Assembly (NCBI RefSeq): GCF_001552595.1
Contig: NZ_BCRM01000019.1
Coordinates: forward strand, 91,129-155,128
DNA: 64,000 bases
Direction: 5' to 3'
From: Rhodococcus erythropolis NBRC 15567
GTDB taxonomy: Bacteria > Actinomycetota > Actinomycetes > Mycobacteriales > Mycobacteriaceae
Part shown: in pieces, positions 1 through 6,793 of the stretch
Layout: every line of letters begins with the position of its first letter
Position numbering within the stretch: position 1 is the stretch's first letter
The notes under the pieces: model-generated
Databases searched by the model: none
What the model was told of the DNA's origin: nothing
The model's input: only the letters and a program-made list of their open reading frames with translations
Program-made: the position numbers and the translations under genes

Positions 1-136
1 GTTTCCTCTGCCAATTGGGATACGAGGGCTTGTTGCGATGACTACATTAGAAGATGCGATTTCAATGTCAAACACCGGTACCCTCTAATCGTTCGCGTCT
101 CGTGTCGGGGCGGTTCGATGGAGGAGGATGGTGGCC

Positions 137-754
137 ATGAATTCGCCGCAGCCGCAAGGCAATCAGCTCGCACCCCGTCGTGTTGTCGTCGCTGAAGACG
201 AGGCGTTGATCCGCATGGATCTGGTCGAGATGCTCCGCGAAGAGGGCTACGACGTCGTCGGTGAGGCCGGTGACGGGCAGGTTGCGGTGGAGTTGGCCGA
301 GTCGCTCAAGCCTGATCTGGTCATCATGGACGTGAAGATGCCCAGGAGAGACGGCATCGACGCCGCTTCGGAGATTGCCGCCAAGCGGATCGCTCCTGTT
401 GTCATTCTCACAGCGTTCAGTCAGCGCGAGTTGGTCGAGCGCGCACGCGATGCCGGCGCCATGGCTTACTTGGTCAAGCCGTTCTCGATCAGTGACCTCG
501 TTCCCGCTGTCGAATTGGCGGTCAGTCGTTTCCGCGAGGTGACGGCGCTCGAGCGTGAGGTCGCTGATCTTTCCGACCGGCTCGAAGCACGCAAGCTGAT
601 CGAGCGAGCCAAGAGTGTTCTGATGGTTCGCCAAGCGCTCACCGAACCTGAGGCGTTCAAGTGGATTCAGCGCGCCGCGATGGATCGGCGCTCCACGATG
701 AAGGCGGTCGCACAGGTCGTACTGGAAACTCTGGGCGGTGAACCGGACGCTTGA
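137..754 (+). CDS. pdtaR: Response regulator PdtaR (receiver + ANTAR)
   Basis: Response regulator of the PdtaS-PdtaR two-component system. The receiver takes phosphate from the soluble kinase PdtaS, and the ANTAR domain binds RNA and acts by antitermination. The 205 residues match the length of M. tuberculosis Rv1626. The receiver fills about residues 13-135, with an acidic cluster (EDE near 20), the phospho-acceptor Asp65 in VIMDVKMPRRDG, Thr in LTAF and Lys in LVKPF. A short helical linker leads into ANTAR (about 150-202, ending AFKWIQRAAMD...). I chose ATG 137 because the Shine-Dalgarno (SD) GAGGAGG at 121-127 lies 9 nt upstream; the in-frame ATG 128 abuts that SD and is less likely. The cognate kinase is not in the window. 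Bases 1-136 hold no gene that I can support. Confidence 0.95.
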   Translation: MNSPQPQGNQLAPRRVVVAEDEALIRMDLVEMLREEGYDVVGEAGDGQVAVELAESLKPDLVIMDVKMPRRDGIDAASEIAAKRIAPVVILTAFSQRELVERARDAGAMAYLVKPFSISDLVPAVELAVSRFREVTALEREVADLSDRLEARKLIERAKSVLMVRQALTEPEAFKWIQRAAMDRRSTMKAVAQVVLETLGGEPDA

Positions 755-972
755 GCAAAGTGTCCGGGTTATCCGGCTGCACTGAGTGGCTGCGTCGACC
801 GTCGAAACGTCGCGCAGCGCTACAGCCGTGTAAACACTGTGCGCCTTCAGATAACAGTCAGGTCACAGGGCTTTCTTGAAGGATCGCGAAACGGTTCCAA
901 GGTCTAGCGTCTGATCCCACAGCGAGCGCCAGTTCGGGTGGCGCGAGCACCGGCTGATCTTAGGAGCGTGGG

Positions 973-2304
973 ATGGCTAGACGAACACTTGTGCGTACTG
1001 CTGCAGTTCTCGGCGCGGCATCACTGGCACTTGCAGGCTGTAGCTCGGACAAGTCGGATGACTCGTCTTCGAGTGGCTCTACGTCCGGCGCTTCCGCCGC
1101 GACGACATCCGTCACGACTGATTGCACCCCGGAGCAGGCCAAGGCCGGCGCCACCCCGTCCACGGAAGCGCTGCGTATCGGTACGCTTCTTCCCGATACA
1201 GGCAGCTTGTCGTTCCTCGGGCCGCCGATGGTCGCGGGCACCCAGCTGGGAGTCAACGACGTCAATGCAGCCGGAGGCGTTCTCGGCCAACCGGTCCAGC
1301 TGATTCCCGGCGATTCGGGTGACACCACAACGGACACCGCCAACACCACCGTCGACCGCGAATTGGCTGCAGGCACTCAGGTCATCGTCGGCGCCGCGTC
1401 GTCCTCGGTTTCGCTCAAGGTGATCGACAAGATCGCCAGCGCAGGCGTCGTGATGTTCTCGCCTGCCAACACCTCGGACCAATTCGTCTGCTACCCCGAC
1501 AAGGGCATGTACTTCCGCACCGCTCCGACGGACGTACTACAGGCTCAGGCCGTCGCACAGCTCATTTCGGACGACGGTGGTCAGCGCGTAGCGATCATGG
1601 CCCTCAACGACCCGTACGGGACGGGTCTGGCGGACAACATCGAAAAGAATCTGATCGATTCGGGCGTCCCCTCCGATCAGATCGAGAAGATCATCTACGA
1701 CCCGAACGCGCAGTCGTTCAACTCCGAAGTCGATCAAGTCAAGAACTTCAATCCGGATGCAGTGGCATTGGTGGGCTTCGAGGAGTCGGCGAAGATCATC
1801 ACGCGCATGCACGAAGTGGGCATCGGCCCGTCGGACGGAATGGCGATGTACGGCGTCGACGGCAACATGGGTAACGCGCTCGGCGAATCCGTGGCGAAGC
1901 CGTTGCTCGACACCATGCAGGGAACCACGCCCCTGACGGACGTCGGAGCTGCCTTCCAGGATCGTCTGAAGGCTGTGAACCCCTCTCTGATCGACTTCAA
2001 CTACGCCGGCGAGTCATACGACGCGGTGGTGATCTCAGCGCTCGCTGCCGAGCAGGCGAAGTCGACGGCCGGTACCGACATCGCAGCCAATATCAACAGC
2101 GTCACCGAAGGTGGCACCAAGTGCACGTCCTACGTCGAGTGCCTGCCGTTGGTGAAGGCGGGAACCGACATCGACTACGACGGCATCACCGGTGAGTTGG
2201 ACTTCAACGATTCGGGAGAACCGTCCATCGGTTCGTACGGAAAGCTCAAGTTCGGCCCTGAGAACACGCTGACCACAGAAGGATTCGTGGTCGTGGGCAA
2301 GTAA
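973..2304 (+). CDS. livK: Branched-chain amino acid ABC transporter substrate-binding lipoprotein (LivK type)
   Basis: Extracytoplasmic solute receptor of the HAAT/Leu-Ile-Val family (periplasmic-binding fold type I). It hands substrate to the LivHMGF complex encoded just downstream on the other strand. A short signal peptide (residues 1-22) ends in the lipobox LALAGC, so Cys23 should be lipidated. A Ser/Thr-rich spacer follows, then the LivK-like fold from about residue 65 (LRIGTLLPDTGSL). At 443 residues it is slightly longer than classic LivK because of this tether. ATG 973 has AGGAG at 962-966. It converges on livF with a shared terminator between them, so receptor and membrane complex are separate transcription units. 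The substrate is inferred from the family; amides, urea or other amino acids are possible. Confidence 0.9.
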   Translation: MARRTLVRTAAVLGAASLALAGCSSDKSDDSSSSGSTSGASAATTSVTTDCTPEQAKAGATPSTEALRIGTLLPDTGSLSFLGPPMVAGTQLGVNDVNAAGGVLGQPVQLIPGDSGDTTTDTANTTVDRELAAGTQVIVGAASSSVSLKVIDKIASAGVVMFSPANTSDQFVCYPDKGMYFRTAPTDVLQAQAVAQLISDDGGQRVAIMALNDPYGTGLADNIEKNLIDSGVPSDQIEKIIYDPNAQSFNSEVDQVKNFNPDAVALVGFEESAKIITRMHEVGIGPSDGMAMYGVDGNMGNALGESVAKPLLDTMQGTTPLTDVGAAFQDRLKAVNPSLIDFNYAGESYDAVVISALAAEQAKSTAGTDIAANINSVTEGGTKCTSYVECLPLVKAGTDIDYDGITGELDFNDSGEPSIGSYGKLKFGPENTLTTEGFVVVGK

Positions 2305-2311
2305 GCAGCCA

Positions 2312-2353
2312 ACGAGAATGGGCCAGGGTCGTTAGACCCTGGCCCATTCTCGT
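2312..2353. terminator. Bidirectional terminator between livK and livF
   Basis: Perfect 19-bp inverted repeat: arms 2312-2330 and 2335-2353 with a 4-nt loop (GTTA). It lies between the convergent stop codons of the binding protein (2304) and livF (2361), so it probably ends transcripts from both sides. Confidence 0.85.
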
Positions 2354-2360
2354 GTCTGTT

Positions 2361-3167
2361 CTACTTCTCTTTGCTTCCAGCGAGCGTTCCCAAGTACAAC
2401 TCGATCACCTTGGGGTCGTTCATCAGATTGGCGCCGGTGTCGGTGTACGCGTTCTTACCCTGATCGAGTACGTAGCCGCGGTCGCAGATCTGAAGGCAGC
2501 GGCGCGCGTTCTGCTCGACCATGATGACCGAGACACCCGCAGCATTGATCTTCTTGCAGCGGATGAACACCTCGTCCTGGAACATGGGCGACAGGCCCGC
2601 AGACGGTTCGTCGAGCAGCAGCACCGACGGATCCATCATCAGGGCCCGGCCCATCGCGACCATCTGGCGTTCGCCGCCGGAGAGTGCGCCGGCCTTCACC
2701 TTTCGTCGTTCACTCAGAAGAGGGAACAGTTCACTCACGAAGGCGAATCGTTCCGCGAATGCCTTGGGACGCAGATAAATGCCCATTTCGAGGTTTTCTT
2801 CGATGGTCAGCGTCTGAAAGACGTTCTGTGTCTGAGGGACGTACCCGACTCCCTTCTGAACGAGGACGTGAGCGGGCGCAGACGTGATGTTGTCCTCGCG
2901 TAGGGTGACCGACCCTTCGCGTACCGGTATCAGTCCGAACAGTGATTTCAGGAGTGTCGATTTGCCTGCGCCGTTCGGTCCGATGATCCCGACGATTTCC
3001 CCTTCCTTCAGGAAGAAGTTGCATTCACGCAGGATGTTGACGCCGGGAATGTAGCCCGCGACGAGGCTGTCGGCGCGGAGCAGGGCACCTGCCGACAGTC
3101 GCTGATGCTCCTCGGCCGTCGCGGCGAACTCTGCAGGCGTGAGTGAACGTGCGTGGTTCTCGCTCAT
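2361..3167 (-). CDS. livF: Branched-chain amino acid ABC transporter ATP-binding protein LivF
   Basis: Cytoplasmic ATPase of the high-affinity branched-chain amino acid importer, paired with LivG. Visible motifs: Walker A GPNGAGKST (about residues 64-72), signature LSGGERQM and Walker B VLLLDEPSAGL followed by the H-loop region. At 268 residues it is about 30 longer than typical LivF (235-240); the extra sits mostly at the N-terminus before the ATPase core (LLRADSLVAGYIPG). The start overlaps the end of livG by 4 nt (ATGA), so translation is probably coupled. It is the last gene of livHMGF and ends at the shared hairpin 2312-2353. Confidence 0.93.
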   Translation of the reverse strand: MSENHARSLTPAEFAATAEEHQRLSAGALLRADSLVAGYIPGVNILRECNFFLKEGEIVGIIGPNGAGKSTLLKSLFGLIPVREGSVTLREDNITSAPAHVLVQKGVGYVPQTQNVFQTLTIEENLEMGIYLRPKAFAERFAFVSELFPLLSERRKVKAGALSGGERQMVAMGRALMMDPSVLLLDEPSAGLSPMFQDEVFIRCKKINAAGVSVIMVEQNARRCLQICDRGYVLDQGKNAYTDTGANLMNDPKVIELYLGTLAGSKEK

Positions 3168-4192
3168 GGCTTCTCGTGCCTTCCGCGCGGTTCCTCGGGA
3201 CTCGATTCCAGCGTCGCGGCGAGATCGGCCGGAAGGTTGTCGACGTCGGGTTCCGACAGGTCCCCGCCCGACTCGAGGGTTTCGACCTCGGCTTCAGCCA
3301 GGGCGGCGGCCAGAACGGCCGTCTCGCCCACCGGATTTCCGTTGTCGTCGAACTCGAGAGCCTGGTCATGGTGGCTGCCCAGATACGCGTCGACGACGGC
3401 TGTGTTGGACGAGAGTTCGTCCGGGGTGGATTCGGCGATGACGCTGCCCTGCGCCATGACCACCACCCAATCGCTGATATCTCGGATCACGTCCATGTCG
3501 TGCTCGACGAACACGACCGTCATTCCGTCGTCGCGCAATGATTTGATGTGTCCGAGCAGGCTTTGCGTCAGAGCAGGATTGACCCCCGCCATCGGTTCGT
3601 CGAGCATCACCACCGAGGGCGAGGTCATGAGTGCGCGAGCCATTTCGAGCAATTTGCGCTGCCCACCGGAGAGTGAACCGGCGAGGTCGTCTGCCTTGGT
3701 GTCGAGTTTGAATCGTGCGAGGAGTTCGTTGGCGCGTTCGGTGATCTCGCGTTCCTGCCCTTTCCAGATCCACGGAACGAGGGATGCAAAAATGCGTTCA
3801 CCTCGTTGGCCGGTGGCGCCGAGTCGTACGTTGTCCAGCACGGTGAGTTTGGAGAGCGCCTTGGTCAACTGGAACGTCCGTACCACTCCCTTCCTGGCTA
3901 CCTGGTGGGGATACATGCGGCCCAGCGATTGACCGTCCATCGACCACGTACCGGTGTCCGGCCGGTCGAAACCGGTAAGAAGGTTGAAGAGCGTCGTTTT
4001 TCCGGCACCGTTTGGACCGATCAGACCCGTGATGCACCCTCGTTGAATCTCGAGGTGATCGACGTCGACGGCCTTGAGACCGCCGAACGTCCGCGAGACG
4101 TTGTCAGCGACCAACACCGGGTCGGGTTTCGCCGATCCGGGAAGGTGAGGAACGTCGGCAAAGATCTGTGCTCTGGTATCGGCGTCAAGCAT
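3164..4192 (-). CDS. livG: Branched-chain amino acid ABC transporter ATP-binding protein LivG with acidic C-terminal tail
   Basis: Second ATPase subunit of the Liv importer. Walker A GPNGAGKTT near residue 58, signature SLSGGQRKLLEMARAL and Walker B VVMLDEPMAGVNP are present, followed by VFVEHDMD (H-loop) and the family-typical end AYLGSHH near residue 275. About 68 further residues follow, rich in Glu, Asp and Ala and with no recognised motif. Total length is 342, against about 255-285 for ordinary LivG. The tail has the codon use and GC of the rest and ends in frame at the livF overlap, so it is not an obvious frameshift product. The start overlaps livM by 8 nt. Confidence 0.92.
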   Translation of the reverse strand: MLDADTRAQIFADVPHLPGSAKPDPVLVADNVSRTFGGLKAVDVDHLEIQRGCITGLIGPNGAGKTTLFNLLTGFDRPDTGTWSMDGQSLGRMYPHQVARKGVVRTFQLTKALSKLTVLDNVRLGATGQRGERIFASLVPWIWKGQEREITERANELLARFKLDTKADDLAGSLSGGQRKLLEMARALMTSPSVVMLDEPMAGVNPALTQSLLGHIKSLRDDGMTVVFVEHDMDVIRDISDWVVVMAQGSVIAESTPDELSSNTAVVDAYLGSHHDQALEFDDNGNPVGETAVLAAALAEAEVETLESGGDLSEPDVDNLPADLAATLESSPEEPRGRHEKP

Positions 4193-5183
4193 TGAGTTGC
4201 ACCTCCCGCTTGTTACCCAGTATTCCCTGCGGTCTGAAGACCATCAGGAGAGCAATCATCAATCCGAGCAGGACATACCTAGTGGCCCCGACTTGCTGTT
4301 CCGTGAGTGAAAGCAGCGGATTTTCGCCGGAGATCGCCTGACGCAGCAAGGCATCAGGTATGGCGAGGAGGAACCAGAACAACATTGCGCCGACCACCGG
4401 GCCGAATACCGTTGCCGCCCCGCCCAGAATCAGCGCGCCGAACGCGAAGAACGTCTGCGCGGTCGAGTAGAAGTCCGGGTTGATGGACTTGGTCTGCAAA
4501 GCGTTGAACACACCGGCCAGACCACCGATCACGCCGCCGAGAACCAGCGCCTGCATCTTGTACACGAAGACGTTCTTGCCCAACGATCGCGCTGCGTCCT
4601 CGTCTTCGCGAACCGCCTTGAGGACGCGCCCCCACGGACTGTGCGTCAACAAGTAGACAAATCCGCACAAGATCAAGACCAGCGTCCACCCCACGACCAT
4701 CGACCAGAGGTCGTCTCCGTAGAACTTCACGCCGAGAAATGAGTACTGCTTGGCCGAGTCGAAGGGGCTCAGTGCGGTGAACGGGTCTGCGAAACCGAAC
4801 AGGCCATTGGTGGAACCGGTCACCGAATCCGACGCGGTCGAGCGGAAGATCAGACGCAGGATCTCCGAAGCGGCGATGGTCACGATGGCGAGATAGTCGG
4901 CGCGCAGACGCAGCGTCGGGATACCGAGCACGAGCGCGAGGAGCCCGGCTGCGGTAAGTCCGACGAGGATGCCGAGCCACAACGGCTGGTCGTAGGTCAC
5001 GGTCATGATGCCGACGCCGTAGCCGCCGAGGAGGGCAAAACCGATCTGACCGAAGTTGAGCAGTCCGGCGTAGCCGAAGTGCAGGTTCAGCCCGATTGCC
5101 AGCAGTGCGTAGAAGATTGCCGACGGCCCGATCAACTGGGCGAAGGAAACCTGGAAAGCTCCCATGATGTCCATGTTCGTCAC
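4185..5183 (-). CDS. livM: Branched-chain amino acid ABC transporter permease LivM
   Basis: Inner-membrane permease subunit that pairs with LivH. Hydrophobic segments run through most of the 332 residues. Family landmarks are the N-terminal GYAGLLNFGQIGF and the EAA-like cytoplasmic loop AVREDEDAARSLGKNV, which contacts the ATPases. The start is placed at GTG 5183, which overlaps the livH stop as GTGA and has AAAGGA a few bases upstream; ATG 5174 is the alternative. A long in-frame extension upstream to 5411 lies inside livH in another frame and is not part of the gene. Middle of the tightly overlapping livH-livM-livG-livF operon. Confidence 0.92.
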   Translation of the reverse strand: MTNMDIMGAFQVSFAQLIGPSAIFYALLAIGLNLHFGYAGLLNFGQIGFALLGGYGVGIMTVTYDQPLWLGILVGLTAAGLLALVLGIPTLRLRADYLAIVTIAASEILRLIFRSTASDSVTGSTNGLFGFADPFTALSPFDSAKQYSFLGVKFYGDDLWSMVVGWTLVLILCGFVYLLTHSPWGRVLKAVREDEDAARSLGKNVFVYKMQALVLGGVIGGLAGVFNALQTKSINPDFYSTAQTFFAFGALILGGAATVFGPVVGAMLFWFLLAIPDALLRQAISGENPLLSLTEQQVGATRYVLLGLMIALLMVFRPQGILGNKREVQLNA

Positions 5184-6541
5184 CCGATCCTTTGTCTGGA
5201 TCCGAGGATGCCCTGGGGGCGAACCACGAGGATCACGATCAAGACGAGAAGTCCGCCGATGTATTTGAGATCGGGGTTGATGATGAGCGTCGAGAGTTGG
5301 ACCAGAAGTCCCACGATGACGCAGCCGAGTAGCGCCCCGTACGCGGTTCCCAGACCACCGAGGGTGATTCCGGCGAACATGAGCAGCAACAGTTTGAAGC
5401 CCATTTCCCACTGGACGCGTCCGCCGAGTTCGGAGATACCGAACAGCACACCGCCGAGGGCGGCCAATCCGCCGCCGAGACCCCAGACGAACATGATCAC
5501 GCGCTCGACGTTGATACCGGACGAAGCGGCGAGGTCACGATTGTCGGAGACGGCACGCATGGCCTTTCCGATGCGAGTCTTCTGCAGAAGCAGTGCGACG
5601 CCGACCAGGACGACCAGACTGACGATCATGACTATCGCGTTGGCGTCGGTCAGTGCGATCGGGCCCCAGTTCTTCTCGACCTGGCCCTGGTAGTCGTCGA
5701 ACGGTTCGGCGCGGTCGGAGAAGAAGATCAGGATCAAGTAGCGCAATGAAATCGCGAGACCGATCGAGACCACCAATTGTGCGATCAACCCGGTCTTGCG
5801 CTTACGCAGTGGTTTCCAGACGATTCCGTTGGTCAGCAGGCCGATGCCGATGCCGACGAAGATCGCGAGGATCGTGGCGGGAATCAGCGGAACGCCGAAG
5901 GACGTGTTGATCACCCAGGCAGCTACGGCTCCTAACGTCACCATCTCGCCGTGAGCGAAGTTGGTCAGGCCAGTGGTGCCGTAGATCAGGCTCAAACCCA
6001 CACCGGCGATCGCGATCACGAGGCCGAACCGCAGACCGTCGACCGTCGTGCGGATCAGCTTCTCGCCGAAGCTGACATTCGAGGCGGTACGTACCTCGCC
6101 GAACGAGAAGATCACGGTGTTCGCGCGGCCGGCCACCACCTCGCGTTCGACAGCGGCTTGCACACTGACCCCGTCGGGAAGTGTGTCGGCAACGATCTCG
6201 AAGGTGTAGGTGCCCGGTGCCACGGCCAGTTCCCAACGGCCGTTCGATGCCGATTCTCCGGTGGCGACTTCCGTACCGGAAGAATCGAGCGCACGGACGG
6301 TGACGCCCTCGAGGCGTGTGCCGCCGTTGTTGAGATTGCCGCTGACGGGGACAGCGTTGTCGGGAACCGGTGCTGTCGGTGTTGCGGATGCTGTCGGGGT
6401 CGGCGGTGTAGGGGAAGTGGTCGGTTCCTGAGCCGAAGCAGTTCCGGCCAGGCTGAGTAATGCGAAGAACGTCAGTAATGCAAAGGCCAGTAGTCGGCTG
6501 AGTGTCGCGAGGGTCTGCCGTTTCACTACGGGTGGGGCCAC
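5180..6541 (-). CDS. livH: Branched-chain amino acid ABC transporter permease LivH with exported N-terminal beta-domain
   Basis: Permease of the Liv importer carrying an unusual N-terminus. Residues 1-37 look like a cleavable signal peptide (Arg/Lys, hydrophobic stretch, ASA|QEP). Next come a Pro/Thr/Ser linker (38-62) and a domain of about 85 residues resembling the carboxypeptidase regulatory-like or CNA-B beta-sandwich (SGNLNNGGTRLEGVTVRA, GRWELAVAPGTYTFEIVA). The conserved permease begins near residue 160 (GLSLIYGTTGLTNFAHGEM). The LivH part is of normal length (about 290). GTG 6541 is chosen because GGAGG lies 6 nt upstream; an in-frame GTG at 6598 has no SD. First gene of livHMGF, diverging from polA across about 250 nt. 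Confidence 0.9.
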   Translation of the reverse strand: MAPPVVKRQTLATLSRLLAFALLTFFALLSLAGTASAQEPTTSPTPPTPTASATPTAPVPDNAVPVSGNLNNGGTRLEGVTVRALDSSGTEVATGESASNGRWELAVAPGTYTFEIVADTLPDGVSVQAAVEREVVAGRANTVIFSFGEVRTASNVSFGEKLIRTTVDGLRFGLVIAIAGVGLSLIYGTTGLTNFAHGEMVTLGAVAAWVINTSFGVPLIPATILAIFVGIGIGLLTNGIVWKPLRKRKTGLIAQLVVSIGLAISLRYLILIFFSDRAEPFDDYQGQVEKNWGPIALTDANAIVMIVSLVVLVGVALLLQKTRIGKAMRAVSDNRDLAASSGINVERVIMFVWGLGGGLAALGGVLFGISELGGRVQWEMGFKLLLLMFAGITLGGLGTAYGALLGCVIVGLLVQLSTLIINPDLKYIGGLLVLIVILVVRPQGILGSRQRIG

Positions 6542-6793
6542 GTACGTCCTCCGAGCGGGTCGGGAATAGCGCGTCTGGACAAAGGTGCCGCGCAGCACAG
6601 GGATTGTTTCGTTGCTGCGATTTCCGGACTCTAACGGCTCCGTTCGCTTCAGATGGGGTTCTGAGATTTCCGGGATGTTTCGGTTCCGTATCGAAGGCCG
6701 AAGGCTGCATCAATTGTCCGATTCTTGTGTCTGTTCCTGCGTAAACAACGGCGAAGGCGTCGATGTCGGTCGCGATCCCTAGACTGATGAACC

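Noticed and set aside
1..136. Partial gene at the left edge
   Set aside because: Only very short frames; none shows a recognisable domain.
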